Below are positions 48,579-57,393 of a DNA stretch of 64,000 nt, piece after piece. Numbering within the stretch: position 1 is the stretch's first letter; each line of letters begins with the position of its first letter. The DNA comes from Micromonospora_I sp040659735. Lineage in GTDB: Bacteria; Actinomycetota; Actinomycetes; Mycobacteriales; Micromonosporaceae. The notes beneath the pieces are model-generated. The model searched no databases, had not been told where the DNA came from, and saw only the letters and a list, made by a program, of their open reading frames with translations. The DNA is taken from the NCBI RefSeq assembly GCF_040659735.1, contig NZ_JBFANZ010000003.1:124001-188000 (forward strand), given 5' to 3'. The position numbers and the translations under genes are program-made.

Positions 48579-49475
48579 TTATTTGAGTTGGCCGGCGGTT
48601 AGGCCGGACTGGACCTGGCGTTGGAAGGCGACGTAGATGATCAGCACCGGCAGCATGGCGATGGTCAGGCCGGCGAAGAGCCCGCTGTAGTCGCCCGCGT
48701 AGCCCTGGCTCACGGCCAGCGCGGACAGTCCCTGGGCGAGCACCTTCTTCGAGTCGTCGCCCTGCATGAGCACCTGCGGCAGGATGAACTGGTTCCAGTG
48801 GCTGAGGAAGTTGAAGATCGCCACACTGATCAAACCCGGTCTCGCCATCGGCAGCATCACCCGGAAGAAGAGCCGGAAATGCCCGCAACCGTCGATCAGC
48901 GCGGCCTCGGCGACGGCGGTCGGCAGGGTCCGGAAGAACGCGGTCAGGAAGAAGACCGTGAACGGCAGCGAGTAGGCGGCGTACACCAGGATCAGCCCGG
49001 TCCAGCTGCCGAACAGGCCGGCATTTTTCACCACGAAGAAGAGTGGCACCAGGGCCAGGAAGACCGGGAACATCATGCCGCCGACGAACAGGTAGTACAC
49101 GAGCTGCCGGCCCCGGAACTCGTAGCGGGCGAACACGTACGCGGCGGTGGCGCCGAGCAGCATGGTCAGGGTCAGCGAACCGGCGACCACGATGGCGCTG
49201 TTGAGGAAGTAACGGCCGATGTGCGCCTCGGTCCAGGCCCGCGACCAGTTCTCGAAGCGCAACGCACCCGGCAGGCCCCACGGGTCCCCGAGGATCTCCG
49301 TGTCGCTCTTGAACGAGTTGAGCAGCACCCAGAGCAGCGGGAACGTGGTCAGCACGCCCCACAGCAGCAGGAAGCCGTGGGAAAAGGCGTTGGCGATGCC
49401 GCGCTCGCGGCGCACTGCGCGATCACGCGTCTCGCTCTCCGCCTCGGCCGGCGTCAGGACGGGCACGGTGGTCAC
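48579..49475 (-). CDS. ngcG: NgcG-type permease, set 2
   Basis: This 298-aa MalG-type permease is a close paralogue of set 1: WSRAWTEAHIGRYFLNSAIVV and PVFLALVPLFFVVKNAGLF align almost residue for residue. It has six helices and an EAA loop at LIDGCGHFRLFFRVMLP. The GTG start overlaps the upstream stop in GTGA. Expected role: channel half of the second amino-sugar importer. Confidence 0.88.
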   Translation of the reverse strand: MTTVPVLTPAEAESETRDRAVRRERGIANAFSHGFLLLWGVLTTFPLLWVLLNSFKSDTEILGDPWGLPGALRFENWSRAWTEAHIGRYFLNSAIVVAGSLTLTMLLGATAAYVFARYEFRGRQLVYYLFVGGMMFPVFLALVPLFFVVKNAGLFGSWTGLILVYAAYSLPFTVFFLTAFFRTLPTAVAEAALIDGCGHFRLFFRVMLPMARPGLISVAIFNFLSHWNQFILPQVLMQGDDSKKVLAQGLSALAVSQGYAGDYSGLFAGLTIAMLPVLIIYVAFQRQVQSGLTAGQLK

Positions 49476-50383
49476 GAGTACTCGATCCGATCACGTCGGG
49501 CGGCCCGCAGCGCCAGCACCGCCACCGAGAGGGTCAGGAAGAACATCACCACGCCGATCGCCGAGGCGTACCCGAACTTCGTCTCGCTGCCGAACGCCGT
49601 GTCGTACATGCGCAGGCCGATGACGTCGGCGGCGAAGTTGGGACCGCCGTTGAGGGTCATCTGCTGCACCAGGATGAAGCCGTCGAGCGCGAAGATAGCC
49701 AGGTAGATCCAGGCGACCTGCACGGTGTCCCAGAGCAGCGGGACGGTGACCCGGACCAGGGTGACCCAGCGCGTCGCGCCGTCGAGCATCGCCGCCTCGT
49801 AGATGTCACGCGGGATCGCCTGCATCGCCGCGCCGAAGAGCACCACGTAGAAGCCGACGTTGCTCCAGACCATGGCGACCAGCACGCACCAGAACACCGT
49901 GTCGGGGTCGCCGAGCCAGGCCGGACCCGCGATCCCGACCGCGCGCAGTGCGCCGTTGATCAGGCCGTAGTTCGGGTGGTAGGCCTCCTTCCAGATGATC
50001 GCGATGATCACCACGGAGAGCACCTGGGGGAAGAAGTAGACGGTGCGGTAGAGGCCGCTCCCGCGCACCCCCACCACCCCGGCCCGCCCCTTCCGTCCGC
50101 CCATGTTGAGCATCGTCGCGAAGAAGAGGCCGAACCCGATCGTCACCACCGGCACGACGGCGAGCAGGATCGCGTTGTTCTTCAACGCGTTCCACACGTA
50201 GTCGTCGCGCAGCAGCGCCGCGAAGTTCTCCGCCCCGACGAAGTCGGCGCTCGTCGTATAGCCCAGCCAGTCGGTGGTCGAGATCTGAAAGGCCTGCAGG
50301 TACGGCGAGAGCACGAACAGGGCGTACAGCAGTAGCGGCGGCACCAGGAAGGTGACGATCAGCGGATATCTACCGTGTTTCAT
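49472..50383 (-). CDS. ngcF: NgcF-type permease, set 2
   Basis: This 303-aa MalF-type permease starts MKHGRYPLIVTFLVPPLLLYALFV, parallel to set 1. It has six helices and an EAA loop (AMLDGATRWVTLVRVTVPLL). ATG 50383 is chosen by alignment with the paralogue; the frame is open 126 bp further into the binding-protein gene. It is 11 bp after that gene's stop and coupled to ngcG. Confidence 0.88.
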   Translation of the reverse strand: MKHGRYPLIVTFLVPPLLLYALFVLSPYLQAFQISTTDWLGYTTSADFVGAENFAALLRDDYVWNALKNNAILLAVVPVVTIGFGLFFATMLNMGGRKGRAGVVGVRGSGLYRTVYFFPQVLSVVIIAIIWKEAYHPNYGLINGALRAVGIAGPAWLGDPDTVFWCVLVAMVWSNVGFYVVLFGAAMQAIPRDIYEAAMLDGATRWVTLVRVTVPLLWDTVQVAWIYLAIFALDGFILVQQMTLNGGPNFAADVIGLRMYDTAFGSETKFGYASAIGVVMFFLTLSVAVLALRAARRDRIEYS

Positions 50384-50394
50384 GGACCGACCCG

Positions 50395-51801
50395 CTACGC
50401 CCGCTTGTACTTGGCGACCGAACTGTCCGCCGCGATCGAGTCCGCGCCCTTCTGGCACTGGTCGAGGAACTCGGCCGGGGTGCTGCGGCCGCTGAAGAAC
50501 TCGCCGCACGCCGCGTCGACGAGGTTGCGCTCCAGCTTGCGGTAGTAGGCGTTGTAGAGCCAGTTGAACGTGTCGCCGCCCGAGGCTTCCAGCGCCTTCG
50601 TCACGCTGGTCAGGCCGAAGGGCAGCTCGACCCCGCCGGTCCCGCCGGCCACGACGGTCAGGCTGGAGACCTTGCGGGTGAAGTCCTGCGCGCCCTTCCG
50701 GGAGAGCATGACGCGCAGGTATTCCAGGCCGCCCGGCCGGTTCGCCGCCTTCGCCGGCACCATGAACGGCTCACCGGCGGTACCGCGCAGCGCCGCGAAG
50801 GGGAGCTTGTCGCCGGCGCCGAGGCTCGGGGTGGGCGCCACGGTCATGTTGAACCCGGCGGGGGTGACCGACTTCTGCTCGTTCTCCAGCCACGATCCGC
50901 ACGAGATGAACGCGGCCTTCCCCTGCGACCACGCGGTCTGCGCCTGCTTGTGGTCCAGCCCGGCCGAGCCGGCGAGGATGTAGCCGTCCTTGACGATCTG
51001 GTGCCACGCCTCGGCCGCGGTCTTCATCGCGTCGGACTTCCAGGCGTTGGGCTCCAGGTTGTCGATGTTCTTCGCCACGTCCGTCCCACCGAGCTTGATG
51101 GCGGTCGCGATCACCGGCCAGCTCATGTAGCGCGGGTGGACACCGGGGTAGGTCCAGGGGGCGATGCCGGCGGCCTTGATCGTCTTGCAGAGCGCGATGT
51201 GCTCGTCCCAGGTATTCGCGTACTGCCAGCCCCGGTCGGCGAAGAGCCTGGTGGAGTACCAGATGCCGTACGCGGTGTAGGTGTAGTTCATGACCAGGAA
51301 CTTGCCGTTGTAGGAGCCGACATCGACGGCGCCGGGCAGCAGGGTCTCCCGCACGGTCTTGCCGGGCAGGTCGAGACTCGGCGCGTCGAGCAGTTCACCG
51401 AGGTCGGCAAGGGCGTTCTGCGAGACGAGGCCGTTGAAGTCGATCTGGCCGCCGCCGGAGTTGTTGACCACGTCGGGCGGGGTGCCGTCGACGAAGCGCG
51501 GCTGCAGCGTCTTGCTGATCTCCTGCGTCGCCGAGTGCTTGATGGCGGCCTTCGGGTGCTTCTCCGTGTACATCGCCTCGTGCGCCCTGGCGTACTCCTC
51601 ACCGAAGCCGCCGTTGAAGATGACCACCTCCAGCGGCACGTCCTCCTTGACCCCGAACGGGTTGTCGGCGGTCTTCTCACCCTGGTTGGTGAACTTGTCG
51701 CCGCCGCTGTCGCCGCCCATCGCGCAGCCGGTCAGCAGGCCGGCGGCCGGGGCGAGGACGCCGGCGGCTGCGGTGCTGCGCAGAAGGTCACGCCTATTCA
51801 T
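50395..51801 (-). CDS. ngcE: NgcE-type binding lipoprotein, set 2
   Basis: This 468-aa paralogue of the set-1 NgcE has NPFGVKEDVPLEVVIFNGGFGEEYA, DVVNNSGGGQIDFNGLV and ENEQKSVTPAGFN. The signal peptide (MNRRDLLRSTAAAG) is Tat-like with lipobox LLTGC. ATG 51801 has GAGGAG 7-12 nt upstream. Sequence drift in binding-cleft regions (MNYTYTAYGIWYS against LYYVSTVFGIWYS) suggests a related but not identical ligand. It heads its own operon with a candidate RpiR site ~107 bp upstream. Confidence 0.89.
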   Translation of the reverse strand: MNRRDLLRSTAAAGVLAPAAGLLTGCAMGGDSGGDKFTNQGEKTADNPFGVKEDVPLEVVIFNGGFGEEYARAHEAMYTEKHPKAAIKHSATQEISKTLQPRFVDGTPPDVVNNSGGGQIDFNGLVSQNALADLGELLDAPSLDLPGKTVRETLLPGAVDVGSYNGKFLVMNYTYTAYGIWYSTRLFADRGWQYANTWDEHIALCKTIKAAGIAPWTYPGVHPRYMSWPVIATAIKLGGTDVAKNIDNLEPNAWKSDAMKTAAEAWHQIVKDGYILAGSAGLDHKQAQTAWSQGKAAFISCGSWLENEQKSVTPAGFNMTVAPTPSLGAGDKLPFAALRGTAGEPFMVPAKAANRPGGLEYLRVMLSRKGAQDFTRKVSSLTVVAGGTGGVELPFGLTSVTKALEASGGDTFNWLYNAYYRKLERNLVDAACGEFFSGRSTPAEFLDQCQKGADSIAADSSVAKYKRA

Positions 51802-51907
51802 GAGTTCTCCTCGGATCCGGTCAGGCGACGCCACGCGCGGGGGACGCGCGGGGCCTCGGCTCGCGGCACGGGACTGCGTTGCTTGTCTTCAATTAAAATG
51901 ATCGTGT

Positions 51908-51921
51908 TGAAGAATTCTTAC
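51908..51921. promoter_or_regulatory. Candidate RpiR operator upstream of set-2 ngcE
   Basis: TGAAGAATTCTTAC has the perfect core AAGAATTCTT and matches the 47307 site at 9 of 14 positions, with a shared TTCTTAC end and similar flanks. It lies in a local AT-rich island (51888-51925). It also overlaps the inverted arms CTTCAA/TTGAAG (51888-51893 and 51907-51912). Confidence 0.55.
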
Positions 51922-51973
51922 GGCAGTTGTCCCCGGACAGCAAGACCTCACGCCCGAACCGTTATCCACCCGA

Positions 51974-52015
51974 AAAACGCCGATGGGCGGCGGTGCCGTT
52001 GCACACCGCCGCCCA
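51974..52015 (-). terminator. Intrinsic terminator after methylmalonate-semialdehyde dehydrogenase gene
   Basis: An 11-bp perfect stem (51985-51995 with 52004-52014, GGGCGGCGGTG/CACCGCCGCCC) has an 8-nt loop. Read on the minus strand it is followed by TTTTT (51974-51978). It separates the dehydrogenase gene from the downstream set-2 transporter operon on the same strand, so the latter needs its own promoter. Confidence 0.72.
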
Positions 52016-52047
52016 CCGACCGAAACATGGCCGGCTCTCCGCACCGA

Positions 52048-53535
52048 TCAGCTCTGCGTCGGGAAGCCCAGATTCACCCCACCGTGGCGCGGATCGAGCC
52101 ACCGGCTCGTCACGACCTTGCCGCGGGTGAAGAAGTGCACCCCGTCCCGCCCGTGCGCGTGCGTGTCACCGAAGAGCGACGCCTTCCACCCGCCGAACGA
52201 GAAGTACGCCATCGGCACCGGGATCGGCACATTGACGCCGACCATGCCCACCTCCACCTCGTGCTGGAAGCGACGCGCCGCTCCCCCGTCGTTGGTGAAG
52301 ATCGCCGTGCCGTTGCCGTACTCGCTGCTGTTGACCAGGGCGAGCGCCTCGTCGTACGACGCCACCCGGACCACCGAGAGCACCGGACCGAAGATCTCGT
52401 CGGTGTAGATCGACATGTCCGGCGTGACATGGTCGAAGAGGGTCGGGCCGAGCCAGAAGCCGTCCCGCTCCCCCGCCGGCTCCACCCCGCGCCCGTCGAC
52501 CACCGCCGTGGCGCCGGCGGCGATCCCGGCCTCCACATAGGACGTCACCCGGTCCCGGTGTGCCCCGGTGACCAGCGGACCCATGTCGCAGCCGGCCCGC
52601 CGCCCGTCACCGGTACGCACCTCGGCGACCCGGGTCGCGATCCGGGACACCAGGTCATCGGCGACCGGCTCGACCGCCACCACCACCGAGATCGCCATGC
52701 AACGCTCCCCCGCCGAGCCGAACCCGGCGCTGACCGCCGCGTCGGCGGCCAGATCGAGGTCGGCGTCGGGGAGCACCACCATGTGGTTCTTCGCCCCGCC
52801 GAGCGCCTGCACCCGCTTGCCGGCCATCGTGCCGCGCTGGTAGACGTAGCGCGCCACCGGCGTCGAACCGACGAACGACACCGCCCGTACGGCCGGCGAC
52901 TCCAGCAGCGCGTCGACCGCCTCCTTGTCGCCGTGCACGATGTTGAACACCCCGTCCGGGAGCCCCGCCTCGGCGAACCACTCGGCCAACAGGGTCGGCG
53001 CGGACGGGTCCTTCTCCGACGGCTTGAGCACCACCGCGTTGCCGCAGGCGATCGCGATCGGCACGAACCAGAGCGGCACCATCACCGGGAAGTTGAACGG
53101 CGAGATCACCGCCACGACGCCGAGCGGCTGCCGCAGGCTGTACGAGTCGACCTCGGTGGAGACGTTCTCGCTGAACGCGCCGCGCTGCAGCGACGGGATG
53201 CCGCAGGCGTACTCGATGACCTCCAGGCCGCGCTGCACCTCGCCGGCGGCGTCCGCGAGCACCTTGCCGTGCTCCGCGGTGATCGCCGCGGCGAGCCGGT
53301 CGCGCCGGGCGTTGACGATCTCCCGGAACGCGAACATCACGGCGCCGCGCTTGGCCAGCGACGCGTCCCGCCAGGCGCGCGCGGCACGGCTGGCGGCGTC
53401 CACCGCGACCGCGACGTCGGCGGCCGAGGCGAGCGGGACGTGGCCGGTGAGCCGCCCGGTGGCCGGGTCGTAGACCTCGCCCTGCCGGACCGACCCGCCG
53501 GTCCACGGCTTGCCGTCGACGAAATGACTGATCAT
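52048..53535 (-). CDS. mmsA: CoA-acylating methylmalonate-semialdehyde dehydrogenase
   Basis: This 495-aa aldehyde dehydrogenase has the MmsA features: the catalytic Cys in FGSAGERCMAIS, QPLGVVAVISPFNFPVMVPLWFVP, GGAKNHMVVLPDAD, and the C-terminal MAYFSFGGWKASLFGD. It converts methylmalonate or malonate semialdehyde to propionyl- or acetyl-CoA, in valine, beta-alanine and pyrimidine breakdown, and in inositol breakdown. ATG 53535 overlaps the aminotransferase stop (ATGA), and the joint operon favours an amino-acid origin of the aldehyde. Confidence 0.92.
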   Translation of the reverse strand: MISHFVDGKPWTGGSVRQGEVYDPATGRLTGHVPLASAADVAVAVDAASRAARAWRDASLAKRGAVMFAFREIVNARRDRLAAAITAEHGKVLADAAGEVQRGLEVIEYACGIPSLQRGAFSENVSTEVDSYSLRQPLGVVAVISPFNFPVMVPLWFVPIAIACGNAVVLKPSEKDPSAPTLLAEWFAEAGLPDGVFNIVHGDKEAVDALLESPAVRAVSFVGSTPVARYVYQRGTMAGKRVQALGGAKNHMVVLPDADLDLAADAAVSAGFGSAGERCMAISVVVAVEPVADDLVSRIATRVAEVRTGDGRRAGCDMGPLVTGAHRDRVTSYVEAGIAAGATAVVDGRGVEPAGERDGFWLGPTLFDHVTPDMSIYTDEIFGPVLSVVRVASYDEALALVNSSEYGNGTAIFTNDGGAARRFQHEVEVGMVGVNVPIPVPMAYFSFGGWKASLFGDTHAHGRDGVHFFTRGKVVTSRWLDPRHGGVNLGFPTQS

Positions 53536-54821
53536 GAGGCCGCTCCGATCGCGTCGACGAGGATGCCGAGTCCTTCCCGCGCCTCTTCCTCGGTGAGCGT
53601 CAGCGGTGGGCCCATCCGGATCACGTTGCCGTAGAGTCCGCCCTTGCCGACCAGCAGGCCGGCGCGGCGGCACTCCTCGAAGACCCGCGCGGTGATTGCC
53701 GGATCCGGCTCCCGGGAGCCCGGCTGCACGAATTCCACGCCGAGCATGAGCCCCTTTCCACGCACCTCGGCGACGATGGCGGACCGCTGGGCGGCCGCGC
53801 GTAGCCCGTCCCGCAGGATCGCGCCGACCCGCGCCGCGTTGGCCTGCAGATCGTGCTCCAGCAGGTAGTCGAGGACCGCGCTACCGGCCGCCGTCGAGAT
53901 CGGGTTCCCGCCGAACGTGGAGAACGAGATCGCCTGGACGCTGTTGAGCACGTCCGCCCGGCCGACCACACCCGCCAGCGCGAAGCCGTTGCCGACCCCC
54001 TTGGCGAAGGTGAGCAGATCCGGGGTCACGTCGTGCGCCTGGTAGCCCCAGAAGTGCTCACCGGTGCGTCCCCAGCCGGTCTGCACCTCGTCCGAGATGA
54101 GCAGGATCCCCGACTCGTCGAGCACCTTCTTCCACGCGCCGAGCAGCCCGTCGGGGGCGTGTGTGAAACCGCCGACGCCCTGGATCGGCTCGGCGATCAG
54201 GCAGGCCACGTCCCCCGCGCTCTGCGTCGCCAGCACCTCGCGCAGGTCCTCGACGGCCGCGTCGATATGCGCGTCATCGTCCAGCCGCGACAGCAGGCCC
54301 CGCAGCCGGTCGCCCGAGTGCAGCCAGCTGACCTGCAACGGGTTGAGGGCGCTCGCCGACCAGCCCCGGTGTCCGGTGATGCCCATCGTCGCGTACGACC
54401 GGCCGTGGTAGCTGTTGCGCACGGCGAGGATCTGGTGCGAGCGGCGGTAGTTGGTCGCCACCAGCAACGCCGCCTCGTTGGCCTCCGTACCGGAATTGGT
54501 GAAGAAGACGCGGGCGTCGGGGATGCCGGAGAGCCGAGCGATCTTCTCGGCGAGCTCGACCTGCTCACGGATCAGGTAGAGCGTGGAGGTGTGCACGACG
54601 CCGGTGCGCAACTGCCGCTCCACCGCCTCGCGCACCTCGGCGATGTCGTAGCCGAGCATGTTCGTCAGCACGCCGCCGAAGAAGTCGAGATAGCTACGGC
54701 CGGCCGCGTCGGTGACCCGGCGCCCCGAACCGGAGACGATCTCGATCGGTTCGTCGTAGTAGAGCGGCATCCAGGACGGCAGCACCGCTCTGTGGCGGTC
54801 CAGCAGATCGTCGGTCGTCAT
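53532..54821 (-). CDS. Class III PLP aminotransferase (beta-alanine / 3-aminoisobutyrate type)
   Basis: This 429-aa fold-type I omega-aminotransferase has FFTNSGTEANEAAL (phosphate cup), LLISDEVQTGWGRTG (PLP-ring Asp) and LLTFAKGVGNGFALAG (Schiff-base Lys). The overlap with mmsA makes the pair a two-step route: amino group removal from beta-alanine or 3-aminoisobutyrate, then oxidation of the semialdehyde to an acyl-CoA. AGXT2-like alanine-glyoxylate activity is also possible. ATG 54821 has GAGGGG ten bases upstream; a TTG at 54830 is too close to it. Confidence 0.88.
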   Translation of the reverse strand: MTTDDLLDRHRAVLPSWMPLYYDEPIEIVSGSGRRVTDAAGRSYLDFFGGVLTNMLGYDIAEVREAVERQLRTGVVHTSTLYLIREQVELAEKIARLSGIPDARVFFTNSGTEANEAALLVATNYRRSHQILAVRNSYHGRSYATMGITGHRGWSASALNPLQVSWLHSGDRLRGLLSRLDDDAHIDAAVEDLREVLATQSAGDVACLIAEPIQGVGGFTHAPDGLLGAWKKVLDESGILLISDEVQTGWGRTGEHFWGYQAHDVTPDLLTFAKGVGNGFALAGVVGRADVLNSVQAISFSTFGGNPISTAAGSAVLDYLLEHDLQANAARVGAILRDGLRAAAQRSAIVAEVRGKGLMLGVEFVQPGSREPDPAITARVFEECRRAGLLVGKGGLYGNVIRMGPPLTLTEEEAREGLGILVDAIGAAS

Positions 54822-54966
54822 GATGATCAAACCCCTCGCCCGGTGTGGTGCCGATCACTGCACGCTGCCACCACGACCACGGCCCGGGCAATTGCCACCC
54901 TGTCGCCGAGCGGCCCCTCCGCTCTGACACACCGTCAACCGCCCCGCGCCCCGCTAAGATCCGGCG

Positions 54967-55983
54967 GTGCCCGCGAGTCCGGTCCCCCCATCCCCGGCTG
55001 CACAGTCCCCGCGTTCGCAGTCCCCGGTGCCGCTACCACCGGGCGCCCCGACCGACGAGCTCGTCGCCGGGATCGAGCGGTGGGTCACCGCCGATCCGTT
55101 CCGTGACCTCGTCCGGGCCTTCGGCGGCCGGCTGCCCGCCGGTGACCCGGCGACCCTGCTCGGCTGGCTCGACGAATTCTCCGCGACGCACTGGGACTTC
55201 CGGCACGGCCGGGAACGCCCCGAGGCGCGCGAGCCATCGCTCGATCCGACGACCGCGCGACTCGTCATCGACGCGGCCCGGTCGCTGGGCATGGTCACCG
55301 CGCTGCCGCCACCGCGCCGGGCGTACCGGCACCTGCTGGTGCTCGGCGGCCTCGCCCACGCCTGTTTGCAGCGCACCGACTACGCCGCGCACCTGCTCGA
55401 CACGGGCGCGGTGCGCGCCACGGAGGTGGCGGTGCTGGGCAGCTTCCGGCCGCTCACCGCCGATGAACGCGACGTGCTCGCCGGCCTCGGGCTCGACGCG
55501 TGCGACACCGAGGTGGCGGCGCTCGACGCCGGGGTGCGCCGCGCCTTCGGCGTGCGGCGACCGGAGGACGAGACGGGACGCACCGACGCCAACCCGCACT
55601 GCTCCTGGTCCGTGCGCACCTACCGGCCCGAAGGCGGGCCCGTGGTTCGAGTGCTCGCGGCCCCCTCCAGCGACCCGGGGGTACGCCGCGCACACACCGC
55701 CGACACCCAGCATTTCTGGGCGCAGCAGGTGCGACTCTCCCCCGACGACCGGGTGCTGATGGTGACCGCCCCGATCTACGTGCCGTTCCAGCACTGCGAC
55801 GCGATCCGCACCCTCGCCGTGCCGTACGGATGTGGCATCGACACCATCGGCGTCGACCCGGACCGTACCCATCCCGGGCTGCCCGAGCCGGTCCTCACCT
55901 CCGGCCGCTACCTCCAGGAGATCCGCTCCGCGATCCGCTCGATGCGCCACCTGCACGCCGCGCTCCCCGGCGCGCGGGACTAG
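54967..55983 (+). CDS. Unrecognised conserved-looking protein, possible DUF218-like fold
   Basis: This 338-aa soluble protein starts at GTG 54967 with a Pro/Ser-rich tail (~30 residues). A helical region follows (TADPFRDLVRAFGGRLP, WDFRHGRERPE), then HLLVLGGLAHACLQRT, VAVLGSFRPLTADE and DDRVLMVTAPIYVPFQHCDAIRTL. The alternation of VLGG-like strands with a late VLMVTAPIY strand is reminiscent of DUF218/YdcF proteins, but I cannot confirm it. It is divergent from the aminotransferase gene. Immediately downstream lies a transposase scrap. Confidence 0.6.
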   Translation: MPASPVPPSPAAQSPRSQSPVPLPPGAPTDELVAGIERWVTADPFRDLVRAFGGRLPAGDPATLLGWLDEFSATHWDFRHGRERPEAREPSLDPTTARLVIDAARSLGMVTALPPPRRAYRHLLVLGGLAHACLQRTDYAAHLLDTGAVRATEVAVLGSFRPLTADERDVLAGLGLDACDTEVAALDAGVRRAFGVRRPEDETGRTDANPHCSWSVRTYRPEGGPVVRVLAAPSSDPGVRRAHTADTQHFWAQQVRLSPDDRVLMVTAPIYVPFQHCDAIRTLAVPYGCGIDTIGVDPDRTHPGLPEPVLTSGRYLQEIRSAIRSMRHLHAALPGARD

Positions 55984-55995
55984 GGCGACGGAATT

Positions 55996-56055
55996 TTGTG
56001 GAAGCTACGGACCGGCGCGCCGTGGCGAGACCTGCCCGAACGGTACGGGCCGTAA
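55996..56055 (+). mobile_element. IS5-family transposase N-terminal scrap
   Basis: Reading from TTG 55996, the frame LWKLRTGAPWRDLPERYGP ends in TAA (56053-56055). WRLRTGAPWRDLPERYGPW is the well-known N-terminal signature of IS5-group (DUF4096) transposases. The rest of the transposase and the terminal repeats are missing, so this is a dead remnant. It marks the left edge of the accessory block 56-59 kb. Confidence 0.75.
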
Positions 56056-56268
56056 ACGGCGCGTTTCTGCTCCGTGCATAGCCTTTCAGTCGCCACCGAT
56101 GTGACGTCTCTGCGCGGTGGGCGGGTCGTCGGCTCGTCCTGCGGCTGACTCAGGTTTGCCGGCTCTTGCGCGGGGACTACACGGAACGCATTGGGCTAGA
56201 ACTCCACTGTGACCCGCGTCGCTGCGATCGGGACCCTGCACTGAAACGCGTTGACCTAGCGTCGGTGT

Positions 56269-57393
56269 ATGGCCGTCAATGAAGACGCAGCAGGTCAACC
56301 GCACTTCGTCCCCGTTGACCGTCGCCCAGACGGGTCGGTCGACCTCGCTGCGGTGCGGAGGGCCGCTGAGCAGCAGGCGCAGCGGGTCACGCCCGGCATC
56401 GAGGACATGGCCGCGTACCTGTCGGCGCAGGTCGCTGACGAGTCGCACCGGGATGTCACCGGTCCGCTGTTGGCAGGTTCCGGCGCCTCCGGCGTCGTCC
56501 GGTGCCAGGGGCGGGTAGTTGCGCGATGGGGCGACCCGGGCGTCCCGGAGATGCTGTTCAGCGGAACCAAGAGCGTCGTCGCCACGGTGGCCGGAGTCGC
56601 CTTCGACCGGGGCCTACTCGACCCGGATGCGCTCGTGCTGGCGACGGCCGACCATCCGATGCTCGACACTCTCGGGCTTGAGGGCATGACGTGGCAGCAC
56701 CTGTTGCAGCAGACCAGCGGGTGGGAGGGCGAGCTGTGGGGCAAGCCGACGCGGGTGGACGCGCAGAGTCGGCGTGAGGGTTTCGAGCGGGAGGGCGCAC
56801 CCGGGACCGGCTGGGCGTACAACGACGTACGGGTGAATCTGCTCTGCCTGGCGTTGACGCTGCTGTTCCGCCGGCCGCTGCCGGACGTGCTGCGCGAGGA
56901 GGTGCTCGACCCGCTCGGCGCGTCGTCGTCCTGGTCCTGGCACGGCTACCGCGACGCGTTTGTCGACATCGGCGGCGAGAACGTCGCGGTAGTCAGCGGT
57001 GGGGCGCACTGGGGCGGCGGATTGTGGATCTCGGCCGACGACCTGGCGCTGCTCGGCGAGCTACACCTGCGCCGGGGCGAGTCGCAGGGCCGGCGACTGC
57101 TGAGCGAGGAATGGATCGAACGCGCCTGGCACCCCTGCGAGCTGAACCCTGACTATGGCTACCTGTGGTGGCGCAACGACTCCCGCCAGGTCCAGCCGAA
57201 CGGACCGGGGAGCGGTCGATGCGCCCGGGGCAACGGCGGACGGCACCTGCTCTGGATCGACCCGGACCGCGACCTCGTCATCGCCTCGCACTGGGGCGAC
57301 GACGTCGGCGACCTGATCGCCGAGGTCTCCGCCGCCGTCGACATCACCTTGGCCCGGACCGGCTCAGTCACCGGCGCCCGTACCGGCTCATGA
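56269..57393 (+). CDS. Serine hydrolase, class C beta-lactamase/esterase family
   Basis: This 374-aa protein has the SxxK nucleophile in FSGTKSVVATV, the YxN triad member in WAYNDVRVNLL, and a late RGNGGRH in the KTG position. This fits class C beta-lactamase-like esterases and peptidases. No signal peptide is evident, so it is probably cytoplasmic and unlikely to be a classical beta-lactamase. It overlaps the MFS gene by ATGA, so hydrolase and transporter are made together; resistance or self-protection is a guess. Confidence 0.85.
   Translation: MAVNEDAAGQPHFVPVDRRPDGSVDLAAVRRAAEQQAQRVTPGIEDMAAYLSAQVADESHRDVTGPLLAGSGASGVVRCQGRVVARWGDPGVPEMLFSGTKSVVATVAGVAFDRGLLDPDALVLATADHPMLDTLGLEGMTWQHLLQQTSGWEGELWGKPTRVDAQSRREGFEREGAPGTGWAYNDVRVNLLCLALTLLFRRPLPDVLREEVLDPLGASSSWSWHGYRDAFVDIGGENVAVVSGGAHWGGGLWISADDLALLGELHLRRGESQGRRLLSEEWIERAWHPCELNPDYGYLWWRNDSRQVQPNGPGSGRCARGNGGRHLLWIDPDRDLVIASHWGDDVGDLIAEVSAAVDITLARTGSVTGARTGS

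Noticed and set aside
50950..53634. 894-codon plus-strand frame across ngcE set 2 and mmsA
   Set aside because: It spans two real minus-strand genes and their terminator, has a biased Arg/Val/His composition and no domain. It is open only because of high GC content.
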